This document shows, piece after piece, positions 22,032 to 33,416 of a DNA stretch of 64,000 nucleotides; the stretch's first letter is position 1, and each line of letters begins with the position of its first letter. This DNA comes from Amorphophallus konjac. Its lineage: Eukaryota; Streptophyta; Magnoliopsida; Alismatales; Araceae. Both the position numbers and the translations under genes were made by a program. Under the pieces are notes generated by a model. It worked only from the letters and a program-made list of their open reading frames with translations. It searched no databases and was not told the origin of the DNA. The stretch covers positions 161,406,331-161,470,330 of the forward strand of contig CM040118.1 of NCBI GenBank assembly GCA_022559845.1, given 5' to 3'.

Positions 22032-24156
22032 GGACCCCATTCCCCTCATTTTGAATTAATGAATGGATGCCAAATTTCTATTTGAGAGTTCAAATTATTT
22101 AGTTCTAGTGGAGTGAATCCAATAGTGGGTGAGAAACCCTAAGGGAGAGAATCCCCCACCCAACCTTCTCTCTCTCTCTCTCTCTTTCTCTTTCCCTCTC
22201 TAAGGGTTTCGCCCCCTACTCTCTCTCCTCCCCTCCCAACCACTTCTATCTCCCACCTACCCCCATTAAGGCCTCTCCCCTTCCATACACCCTCCTCATT
22301 ACTCCACCCTAGTCCCAAAGAAGAACCCCCAATCACCAAGCCAACCTCCAACCACCCCACTACCCTTTCCCAAGCACCCTTCCCCCTCCCCCATGCAACC
22401 CTCCAGCTCCCAAGAGAATTATTTTGAAAATTTCCCTCCATCCCCTAAGCCTTAGGGCACCCCCAAGGGGGCTTAGGTCTGGTCGCCCCTCCCCTCCTTC
22501 CCCCCCCCCCATTCCATTCTACCTAGAACATCTACCACCCTCCACCCCCTTTCCACCTTGGCTGAAACCTGCAAGTCCCTGCGCCCTCCCCCTTCCCCAG
22601 CTCCTCTACCACCCCCTAGCCACCCTCAATACCTCCCCCACACTCCCCTCTCACCACTCTTCATATCCCCTTCACCATTCAACCACTTTCTCTTATCATT
22701 TGGTTGTCATTTGGGAGCTACATCGACGAACTTGTTCACAGCTGAAGACCTACAGAAGAACAGCAGCTTGCAGAGGTGACCACGGCTTCCTCCGGACGTT
22801 CTTAAAGGCTCAAGAGGCACGGTTGGAAGCGTCTCCCAGTTGAATTCGTAACGGAGGTGGTCTCATCACATTCTGAGTTCGGGGCCGTCCTGAGCAGTCG
22901 ATCTTCCCCGACTGCGCACTTCCTCCCTGAAGAGCAACCTGAAGCTGACTCCTAAAGCTACCACGACCACTCTCTTGAATATCTAGAGGCAAGGCTTGGC
23001 CGGGAGCTTCTTCGACAAGTATATTTCCAGAATCAAGAAGCGGAGCTCTGTTTTGCACCTGGAATCAAGAGTTCTCATTTTCTTCCTCCGGGTGTGCGGT
23101 TCTGCTTCCTGACAGTCTGCTCCGACCACCCCTCATTGTCCGAGCTCTACCGATCTACTCCGACAACGTTTGGCATCCCCATTGGTCTCGCTTCTAAGAG
23201 GACTCACCGACGGTTCCAACGACTCTAACGGTGCCTGATTCTGAGCTCTGGAGCGCTTGTGGCAACCTCTTCTTCCTGCTGTTGTGAACCTGAAGCAGTC
23301 AGAACTGAAGACATGCCACCCTGTTCGAGCTTCTGCCCCAGCCAGCACCTGTGACCAGAGACATCAAAAAAATTCAGGCGCCATCCTGATCCAGCTACGA
23401 AGAAATTTCATCTAGTTTCATCATCAACAAAAATCGGGAGTGGTCGCAGCGTCAAGGTATCCAACTATCTATCTTGAAGCGCAGGAAGCAGACAGAATCG
23501 GCATCGGCTCCCTTGTTAGCTTCTAGCTCGGTTTTGCCCCTCCCCGTTTGGCCTGCTGAAGGCCCCTCCCTGTGTGGAGGTAGTTTTAGATGTATTAACA
23601 ATTTGTCCCCACCCCAAGAACCCCCTCCTGCAAGAGGTGTAGTGTTGTAACACTTTAAACAGGTCAAGCTTCTCCGGCGCGGTGTGTGGGGAACCCTCGC
23701 CTCCCCGCTCGCCCTCGTCTCCGAGCGGGACCGGTTTGGAGGCTCGCCCTCGTCTCCGAGCGGGACCGGTTTCTTCAAACCGGTCAAGTAAGTGCTCCAA
23801 CCTAGCTCTAATTTTGTGCTTGTTCTTTCAATATTAGTTCATAGTTCCGCTGGCCGTGAGAGTGAGAGCTCGATCTTTAAGCTCCATTGCTTCAAGTGAT
23901 CACCGTGGGGAGAGGAGTGTACCCGTGCCCTTGGCACAACGTCGGCTCTCTTGAATTGGGCAGCCATACCCTTGGGGGAACATTTCCTTGGCCTTACAGG
24001 CCCTCTACCAGTAAGGGCCCAGCCCTCACATCCTCCACTTGGCATTGCCAAGTTACCCCGGGTCTAGGTGAGCATCGGGTGAGCGGTCGCCGTTATCGGT
24101 CCGTTTTGAATTCCAATTGTGCTTGCTTGGTAAGTCCTAGGTTGTGTCACATCAAT

Positions 24157-24168
24157 TGGTATCAGAGC
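24157..24168 (+). promoter_or_regulatory. G2 primer-binding site (initiator tRNA-Met)
   Basis: TGGTATCAGAGC lies two bases after the LTR end CACATCA. Confidence 0.9.
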
Positions 24169-24248
24169 AAGTCATTGACTTGTCTCTATCAAGTCTAAGT
24201 CCTAGGGCCTTTTGCATTGTGTGTCTATCCTTCATTTCATTCCCTTGC

Positions 24249-26567
24249 ATGTCCACCCGTAATGGCACCATTTACCGGCCCAGCCCATCGTCTTCGGTTC
24301 CCCCCATGGATCCCAATCCTCAACTCAACCAAGATGCCCCTAGGGAGGAACCCGAAGGCCAAATGAACCGAGTGGATGCCGCCCTTACAAACATTCTTGC
24401 CCAACTTGAGTCCCTTTCCACTCGGCTCGCTCGGCTAGAAGAACATGAGTTCCCCCCAAGGAACAATGAACCAAGAGCCCACCCTCCACATGTTGAACTT
24501 CATAGGGATGAGTTCCACCCAAGGAACAATGACCCAAGAGCCCACCCTCCACATGATGACCCTCATAGGGATGAGTTCCACCCAAGGAACAATGAACCAA
24601 GAATCCACCCTCCACATGTTGAATTTCATAGGAATGAGTTCCACCCAAGGAACAATGAACCAAGAGCCCACCCTCCACATGTTGAACCTCATAGGGATGA
24701 GTTCCACCCAAGGAACAATGGACCAAGAGCCCACCCTCCACATGCTGAAATTACTAGGGAGGACTTGAATATTGACCCATACCATGACTATGAGAGGCCT
24801 CGCCACCATCAAAATCATGAAAGGCGTCCACGGGACGACCATGATGACCCTCTCTTAAGGATGATTAAGGTAGAGGTCCCAAACTTTGATGGTTCCCATG
24901 AACCAAGTGTCTACTTAGAGTGGGAAACCGTCATGGACCAATATTTCGAATGGTACCCTATGCTCGATCAAAGGAGGGTAAGATTGGCCAAAATGTATCT
25001 CACCAAACTAGCCAAAACTTATTGGCTAAACCAAGAAGGATTAGGTGGGTAGAGCCTATCGACACTTGGGAGGGTATGAAGAACCAACTTAGAAATAAAT
25101 ACCTACCCCAATCCTACCACCAAATGCTCTTAGATGAATGGCAAAGCCTCACCCAAGAAGGGAAGACCGTGGTTGAATATATTGAGAAATTCGACTTCTA
25201 TCTTTTAAAGTGTGGAGTTCACCTTGTCCCGCTTTAGAAATGGACTCCAAAGTCACATCAAGAGAGAACTATTCATGAGAGATGTTGATAACCTTGAGCT
25301 AGCCAACCAAATAGCTAGGGATGTTGAGAGATTCTCTAGGATCCCTCGGTTTGCTACTCCTCGATCGGTCGATCCTAAAAGCATGGGGTCACGACCCATT
25401 CCGACCACCCCCATGAAGGCCCCTAGCCCAAGTGGAAATATCCCATTATGGCCTTACAACCCCCCTCCCACCATCACTCCAACCAAGCCCACCCCTAGCC
25501 ATCCTCCTCCACGGAGGGAAGAGAATCCCAAGGGCCTAAATGTAGGAGGAACTACCCCGGGTAGTGGGCGCCAACAATGCTATAGATGTCAAGGGTTTGG
25601 CCACTTTGCGGGGCAATGCCCATCCAAAGGGTTGTCTAGCTTACTTATTGAGGAAGAACCTCCCCCACCCCAAGAGGAACTTGAGAGTATGGTTGAGGTC
25701 CATGAAGCTTCACTAGATTGGGAAGAAGAGTATGAGACCCAATACCATGAGTCGGGTATAGACTACACCACCCCATCTACCGACTCTCATCTAGGAGTAA
25801 TTAGATGCACCCTCACCAAACCCCAAGAGGAGGACTGGCGACGAACTTCAATCTTCCACACCTTTGTTAAGATAGGGGGCCATGTGAGAAAAGTGATCTT
25901 AGATAATGGGAGTTGTGTCAATGCCGTGTCTCCCGACACCGTTAAGCTCCTTGGGCTTACCATTACTCCTCACCGTAGCCCATACTGGGTCTCTTGGATC
26001 AACAACAATTCCATCCCAGTCAACACTCGCTGTCTTGTGCCCCTCACCTTTTCTTCCTACCATGGCCAAATATGGTGTGATGTTATCCCCATGGAAGTAG
26101 GTAGCATCCTACTAGGGAGACCGTGGCTTTATGATGTGGATGCCACTATTTTGGGTAAGACCAATACATGCACCTTTGAGCATGAGGGAAAGAGCATCCG
26201 TCTTAATCCCTCCCCACCACGTCCCTTGCCTAAGAAAAGCCCACCACCTCAAGGTCAACACTCCACCAAATCTCAAGTCATGGGGAACTCCACCCCACCA
26301 ACCCAACCTCTCTCCCAAAACCCCAAACAAGATAAGACTTTGGGAATGACTAAGGGTCTTCACCTCCTCACCAAAAGAGAGCTTGAGGAAGAGATAGCTC
26401 AAGGGACACCTCTATATGCGGTGGTCATTTGCCTAGGAGAGCCCACCCCCTCTAACCCCCATCCCATAGAAGTCTGGCATCTCCTAGAAGAATTCCATGA
26501 TGTGTTTCCGGAAGAACTCCCGGACCAACTCCCTCACATGCGTGTGTGCAACACGCAATTGATTTAG
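24249..26567 (+). pseudogene. gag-pro: G2 gag-protease, frameshifted, with N-terminal 21-residue repeats
   Basis: The start is taken at ATG 24249, the first good Met after the PBS. The N-terminus has five tandem 21-residue repeats (EFHPRNNEPRAHPPH core, DNA 24447-24761). The capsid follows (VPNFDGSHEPSVYLEWE). The frame shifts near 25037 and returns near 25227, where a short deletion relative to G1 removed part of the capsid. A zinc knuckle CYRCQGFGHFAGQC lies near 25580. The protease active site reads D-N-G (25902-25910) instead of D-S-G or D-T-G, which should inactivate it. A third shift near 26545 separates this frame from pol. Confidence 0.87.
24447..24761 (+). repeat. Five 63-bp tandem repeats inside G2 gag
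   Basis: Units start at 24447, 24510, 24573, 24636 and 24699, each exactly 63 bp, so the reading frame is kept. Each codes for EFHPRNN-x-PR-x-HPPH plus a variable acidic/His tail. It lies N-terminal to the capsid. Confidence 0.92.
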
Positions 26568-29431
26568 TTTCGGGAGCCACCCTTCCCAACCTTCCTCATT
26601 ACCGCCTCAACCCCACGGAACATGCCGAACTTCGGAGGCAAATAGAGGAACTCATTAGGAAGGGTTTTATCCGCATTAGCAAAAGCCCATGTGCCGTACT
26701 GGCCCTTCTCACTCCCAAGAAGGATGGATCATGGCGGATGTGTGTGGATAGTCGAGCCATTAATAAGATCACCGTCAAGTATAGGTTCCCCATCCCTAGG
26801 CTTGATGACATGCTAGACATGCTAGCGGGAGCCACTATCTTCTCTAAGATTGATCTTAAGAGTGACTACCACCAAGTTAGAATTAGGCCCGGAGATGAGT
26901 GGAAAACGGCCTTCAAGACCAAGGATGGCTTGTATGAATGGTTGGTCATGCCTTTTGGGCTCTCAAATGCCCCAAGTACTTTCATGCGTCTCATGACGGA
27001 GGTTCTTAGGCCTTTCATTGGGATCTTTCTAGTGGTCTACTTTGATGACATCCTCATATATAGTCAATCCCAAGAGGCCCACCTTGATCACCTTAGGCAA
27101 GTTTGCACCGTCCTACGACATGAGAGCCTATTTGCCAACCGAGGCAAGTGTCACTTCTTGACAACATCCATCACTTTCTTAGGATTTATGGTATCCACCG
27201 AAGGTGTCTCCATGGACCCCGAGAAGATCCAAGCTATTCCAGATTGGCCGGAACCCCACACTCTTCATGAGGTCTGAAGTTTTCATGGGTTGGCCACCTT
27301 CTATAGAAGGTTTATTCGGGGATTTAGCACTATCACTACCCCTATCACCGATTGTCTCAAGAAGGGGACTTTTGTGTGGACCAAATCAGCCTCTAAAGTC
27401 TTCCAAGAACTTAAGGAGAAGATGACCCAAGCCCCAGTCCTATGCCTACCCGATTTCTCGAAAGTCTTTGAAGTCACATGTGACGCATCCGGGATAGGAA
27501 TAGGAGGAATTCTTAGCCAACAGGGACACCCAGTAGCCTTCTTCAGTGAGAAGTTATGTGATGCTAGGACAAGATACTCCACTTATGACAAAGAGTTCTA
27601 TGCCGTGGTTCAGTCCCTCCGACATTGGAGGCACTACTTGTTGCCCAAAGAGTTTGTCATCTTTTCTGACCATGAAGCCCTCAAATACCTCAACTCCCAA
27701 TAAAAGCTGAATGCCCGCCATGCCCGATGGGTTGAGTTCATCCAATCCTACACTTTTGTTATCAAACACAAAGCGAGAAGTGAGAATCAAGCGGAAGATG
27801 CCCTTAGTAGGAGAGTCTCTTTGTTATCCACTATCCAAGTGGAAGTGGCCAGATTTGATAGGCTCAAGGATGAGTACCCTAGCTGCCCCGACTTTGGGCA
27901 CATCTATACCACCTTGACCACCCATTCTAGCAAGGAACATGAGGGATTTGTCTTAGAGGATGGGTTCCTCTTCAAGGGACCAAAGCTTTGCATTCCACGG
28001 ACCTCCCTCCGTGATTTCTTGATTTGGAAATTACATGCAGGAGGATTAGCTTGTCATTTTGGGGTTCACAAAACTATTGCTCTAGTTGAGGGTCAGTTTT
28101 ATTGGCCAAGTCTCAAAAGAGACGTAGGCAAGATAGTAGGTCAATGCCGCACATGTGCCTCGGCCAAACAGGTAAAGTAAAACACTGGCCTATATACTCC
28201 ACTCCCCATCCCCGATCGTCCATGGCAAGACTTAAGCATGGACTTTGTGCTAGGACTACCCAAGACTCAAAGAAAGCATGACTCAATCTATGTGGTAGTT
28301 AACAGATTTTCTAAGATGGCCCACTTTATCCCATGTTCCAAAACCTCCGATGCTTCCCATGTTGCCCGATTGTTCTTTGATGAGGTTGTTCGTCTCCATA
28401 GGTTACCCAAGACCATAGTCTTCGATAGGGATGTCAAGTTCACTAGCTATTTTTGGAAGACTCTTTGCAACTTGATGGGTACCCTCCTCAAATTCTCCAC
28501 AGCCTACCACCCTCAAACTGATGGCCAAATCGAAGTTGTCAATCGGAGTCTAGGGAACCTTCTTAGGTGTCTTGTTGAGGATCATCCTTAGAATTGGGAT
28601 CTCATCTTACCACAGGCCGAATTTGCATATAACAACTCCATCAATAAGTCTTTAGGGATGAGTCCATTCGAAGCTGTGCATGGGTACAAACCAAGAAAAC
28701 CTTTCGATCTCATTCCCCTTCCCCCGCATGCTAGAGTGTCCATTCCAGCCGAGTCTTTTGCACAACATATTAGAGAACTGCATGAAGAGATCCGCAAGCA
28801 CATCAACAAAAAGAATGAGACTTATAAAAGGCTGGCCGACTCTCATCGACGTCACCAAGAATTTCATGTGGGTGACTTTGTGATGGTAAGGACAGAGAGG
28901 CTCTCCCCGGGAGCCATCTCCAAATTGAGGCCACGTGGGGCTGGTCCCTTCCAGGTCCTGAGGCGCATTGGCACTAATGCCTATGAGTTAGATCTCCCCG
29001 AGGAGTATGGAGTAAGTCCCACATTCAATGTAGCCGACCTAGTGCCATATAAGGGACCCACGGTGGTACCCAGTGAGGATATTGAGCCTATTCCTTCCAT
29101 TAAGAGAGCACCCACCCGTGAGGAGAGACCACCAGCCAAGAGAGTCCAGCGTGAGCACATTGAACGAATATTGGATGAACAGGTCACTACCACTCGGAGC
29201 AAGGTATACAAGCGCTATCTCGTCAGGTGGAAGGATCGGCCTCCTTCAGAGGATTCGTGGGTGAGTCGGGAGGATCTCCAGCAGCTGGATCCCGACCTTC
29301 TCGAGCAGTATCACAGCCAGATGGACCCCTACTCGACGGAGTCGAACTCTTCGCAGCCCAGGGGATTTGATGGAGGCATCACTCGTGACTCCCTTTGGCT
29401 CAGGTCTTCTTCACACTCCGGTGACATTTGA
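26546..29431 (+). pseudogene. pol: G2 pol: RT, RNase H, integrase, chromodomain, with four stops
   Basis: One frame runs throughout, broken by TGA 27275-27277, TAA 27701-27703, TAA 28178-28180 and TAG 28589-28591. RT carries [22 protein letters not shown] and YFDD; RNase H carries CDASG and SDHEAL. The integrase zinc region and the D, D, E residues are present, though the second Asp is in FDRD rather than SDRD. The chromodomain (ILDEQV, YLVRWKDRP, EDSWV) is intact. The frame continues about 64 bp into the 3' LTR, as in G1. Domain order and length match G1 closely. The stops make the copy inactive. Confidence 0.92.
29360..29367 (+). promoter_or_regulatory. G2 polypurine tract
   Basis: AGGGGATT directly precedes the 3' LTR start TGATGGAGG. 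It lies within the pol frame, as in G1. Confidence 0.65.
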
Positions 29432-29682
29432 GCTCGGGCCTCTCTCTATAAAGGCCCAATTATCCATTTTTGTGCTTTCTATTTGAGTCATTTGATGTAT
29501 TTTCCATTTTATTTGAGTCATGTTCCTAGGTCTTTTGCTATTCCCCTAAGTTTGTGTGTCATTAGGCTCATTAGATTAGTTTTGGGCCCAATTCATTGGG
29601 CTAGGCCCATGGGCGGGGCCCCTTCCTTGGTTATTTGTCATTGAGTCAAATGTCCGGGTCTTTTTGTAAAATATGGATTGCC

Positions 29683-29690
29683 TATATATA
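29683..29690 (+). promoter_or_regulatory. TATA box of G2 3' LTR
   Basis: TATATATA in the same context as at 22024. Confidence 0.6.
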
Positions 29691-29821
29691 GGACCCCATT
29701 CCCCTCATTTTGAATTAATGAATGAATGCCAAATTTCTATTTGAGAGTTCAAATTATTTAGTTCTAGTGGAGTGAATCCAATAGTGGGTGAGAAACCCTA
29801 GGGGAGAGAATCCCCCACCCA

Positions 29822-29856
<35 letters not shown>

Positions 29857-30286
29857 ATCTTTCCCTCTCTAAGGGTTTCGCCCCCTACTCTCTCTCCTCC
29901 CCTCCCAACCACTTCTATCTCCCACCTACCCCTATTAAGGCCTCTCCCCTTCCCCACACCCTCCTCATTACTCCACCCTAGTCCCAAAGAAGAACCCCCA
30001 ATCACCAAGCCAACCTCCAACCCCCAACCACCCCACTACCCTTTCCCAAGCACCCTTCCCCCTCCCCCATGCAACCCTCCAGCTCCCAAGAGAATTATTT
30101 TGAAAATTTCCCTCCATCCCCCAACACTTAGGGCGCCCCCAAGCCCCCCTCTTAAGTCTGGTCGCCCGTCCCCTCCTTCCCCCCCCCATTCCATTCTACC
30201 TAGAACATCTACCACCCTCCACCCCCTTTCCACCTTGGCTGAAACCTGCAAGTCCCTGCACCCTCCCCCTTCCCCAGCTTCTCTAC

Positions 30287-33200
30287 TGTCACGCCCCGAG
30301 CCTTTATTACAGCGGAAGATTAACTCGGGGAGCGTGAACATCCGGCATGGTAAGTCTCTTGCAAGCAAGAACGATCAGAGCGCAAGACAATCACACACAT
30401 AAATGCGATTGCACAATATTTAATCAAACTCCAACTTATTTCATAAATGATTAATAGTCAAATACAATTATTTTTCCATCATCTTTCACTCTACTAGACT
30501 CAAGAAATATGAAATTACATTGACTCGATCTAAACAATGTGGACTTCCTAAGTCTTCGCTCATTCTTTATTCACTCTCGGATCCGCTACTAGAACCTTCC
30601 GAATCCGAACCCGACTCACTTCCGTTTCTTGAAAAGGATTAGAAATAGGTAATGAGCACACTTGCCCAGTAGGTATCTTCGCATCAACATGAAGGCACTA
30701 TTAAAGTAATCAACATTTTTGCTCTAAAGAATAAGGCAAAATCATGCAATGCGATGATCACGCGATTAAACCAAAGTAATTCGACAATCATGTAAGATAG
30801 AATGAGAGCAAGTATGAACTAGCAAGAATGTGACAAGAACATGATATTGGCCTTTCATGAACAAGAATGTATCGAGAATGTACTAGCAAGCCACATAATC
30901 ATCACTCCAATATCTTTTGCTTATGAGCAAGTACTTCGTGAATTTCTGTGGAATATCAATCAAGAAAGTCATGTCGTGTCGTGGATTTTCACTTATTTAT
31001 AGAGAAAGTACTCCCAGGGCAATGCGACGCCAGTAGCATCATACCCCATGGTTTATAAAATAGTATGTTTCCGACAATCAGCCGAGGGGACTAGCATAGA
31101 GCCCCTAAACACAATCAGTGCTCGATCGCATCTTCAAGTATAAATCAAGTTACTTCCACGCATGTAACAATAAAGTATGGCCAAGAATGTAATAAGTTCA
31201 ATAATTTCAAGATAATAATAATCAATGAATGAACGCTTCAATTTGAATATGAGGAATAAAAAATGACATCAAACAATGTTATGCTCATAAAATAAATTGG
31301 TAGCATAACGGTATATTTCTTAACTTTCATTCATTATATTAAGTCTATTAAGCAATATGATAAGTTCTAGATTATCAAGGGTCATCTAGAAACCTTGAAA
31401 TATCAACCCTTGGGTCAAACCTCAGGTTAAGTACTCAAGTAGTGTGACGGTCGTGTACTGGGCCGTTACATGATGTGACGGTCTAGTTCTGGGCCGTTAC
31501 ATTAGTCTGAATATAGAACTAATAAAATAGACTCAGTGAAGTGTGACGGTCGTATAGTGGGCCGTTAGGTGCTCCTGACGGTCCAGTATAGGTCCGTTAC
31601 ATAGCTAGAACCAGAAAACATTGATAGTGTAATCTAATCAATGGGTTTTAATGGTACAACCAACTCGGCGTCCTAGTGGGAATCTCAGACTCGCGGAGAA
31701 TTACGGAGGCCTTGAAACAAGATTTCCTAATCCATTGGAAGGAATATCCAATAGAGAGGTCCTCATGTCCAAGAATAATGTTCCTATAGTGCAAAGTGAA
31801 CTAATAGACAACATACCGGAGTATATGCCATGTACTTAAAGAAAATGACTCTATAGATAGAGAAAGAATATGTAACAACGTGAAAGCAAGATAAACTCCG
31901 TCAAAACAACATTGGAAAATCATGTTTTTTAATTACAAAACTATAAAGTTTTGGCACATAAAATTAACATAACTTAAAATAGTTCAAGATGCCTAGATCA
32001 TGCAGATTTCAATATGAATTAGTAAGAAAACTTAAAATCATAATAACAGGTCAAAACTTAGCTAACTAGGCTTAATTATAGGTTAATTTAACTGGTTACT
32101 ATTATGTCATGGGCTGACAGAACACATAGTCTAACGGTCTAACAGGAGAGCGTCACAGTGCATGTGACGGTCTATCGAGGGGCCATTACAGTAATATAAC
32201 GCTCCTGTCCTGATGCGTTAGAGACAACAGTGAAATAAAAACATAACAGAGTGTGTAACGGTCGGTCGTAAGGCCGTTATATCATGTGACGGTCCTACCC
32301 TGATCCGTCAGAGCCTCTGCTGACAGTAATAAATAACAATGACCTAAGTTTCAACTTGCATCATGTCTGAAAATCATACATATAACTTTCAACATGATAG
32401 AATGAAGGCTAAACGAATATCATGCATGGGTTCTCTGTGAATTTCACAAGGGAGTTTCTTTTTAATTTAGTTAGGGCTAAGAATATAGATATATGCATGT
32501 CTCTACTAAAACATGAAATTCATGAGCTAACGTGCATGTAATCAAGCAAAATCAGAGGACTTTTATCCCTACCATGTTGCTTTTGCCGTTCATGAGATAA
32601 CCTACCTCTTCTAAGACCTTTAAACTTCGAATTTGATGCTAAGTGCTACCCTTTGATCCTTGCTCTTCTTGTGGTAAATCAGCAACTTGGGAAGCTTCAA
32701 TCTCCTTGGTTGCTTGGTCTCCTAGCACGAAATTTGGAGGGCTATTAGTCTAAAGTATACTAAACAAAAGCTTCTAAAGAACTTAACCGAAATTATGACT
32801 CCTTACCTTGATTCTTCACGAGCCAAAAGTAAGGGTCGGTCAGTTCAGGACTAGGTTCTATTTATAGGGTTTTGGCTAAGTTTTGAAGATTAGATCGATT
32901 TTAGAGTCCTTGTTAAAGCTTAGATCAACTTCTAAGAGTCCTTAACACCTCTATTAGTCTTCCTATCTCGATCCCTAAGAGATAAGTTAGCAAAAATTCA
33001 ATCTTTTGGCTTATTTTTCACTTCACGGAACTGCAGGATGTAACGGTCGTCCATAGGTGCGTTACATGGCTGTGGCGGTCGCCCGATAGACCGTTACACT
33101 CAACGTGTATAGAGTTTCATTTTAATAAAACTCTTTTGATAACTATCCATATAATTATTTTATAAAAATAGTATTTATCTTTAAAATATGTGAATAAGCT

Positions 33201-33416
33201 AATTACCTTCTAGAATGTGGGCCAAACTTAATGGGCTTGGTCCTTAAACTTTTTGGATAATAATTAGATAGACTAGGTTAATTAGTTCCATCCAATTGGG
33301 CTTTATAAGGTCTTATTACTTCAATAATCTCTTTATTAATATATTTAGATCTTTATAAGTTCCAAAAAATTATTTTGTAATTCAAAAATTATTTATATAA
33401 ATTCTGGGGCACTACA
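30287..33416 (-). mobile_element. X2: solo LTR of family X, reverse orientation
   Basis: This 3,130 bp unit starts TGTCACGCCCC and ends GGCACTACA on the plus strand, the exact reverse of X1's ends. TSD is TCTAC (30282-30286, 33417-33421). The minus-strand TATAAATA is at 32859-32866 and AATAAA at 30303-30308. Two-armed CGG/CCG motifs cluster at 31441-31610, 32140-32310 and 33037-33100. The shared LTR block is at 31640-31810. It has no coding domain. Confidence 0.93.
32859..32866 (-). promoter_or_regulatory. TATA box of X2 LTR
   Basis: TATAAATA on the minus strand, same context as X1. Confidence 0.6.

Larger units (their letters stand above)
18653..24154 (+). repeat. G2 5' LTR (interrupted by X1)
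   Basis: LTR sequence is at 18653-18680 and 21732-24154. It contains a TATATATA box at 22024-22031, a CT microsatellite at about 22164-22190, and a C-rich pyrimidine tract to about 22700. A perfect 35-bp tandem duplication at 23707-23776 is single-copy in the 3' LTR. There is no gene; the open frames reflect the pyrimidine-rich sequence. Confidence 0.9.

Noticed and set aside
22424..22843. 139-codon proline-rich ORF in the G2 5' LTR, also in the 3' LTR
   Set aside because: It follows the pyrimidine-rich tract, changes frame between the two LTRs and has no domain.
24385..24842. Antisense frames with repeated GGLLVHCSLGGTHP-like units
   Set aside because: They are the reverse strand of the 63-bp repeats in G2 gag; the sense strand has the conserved capsid context.
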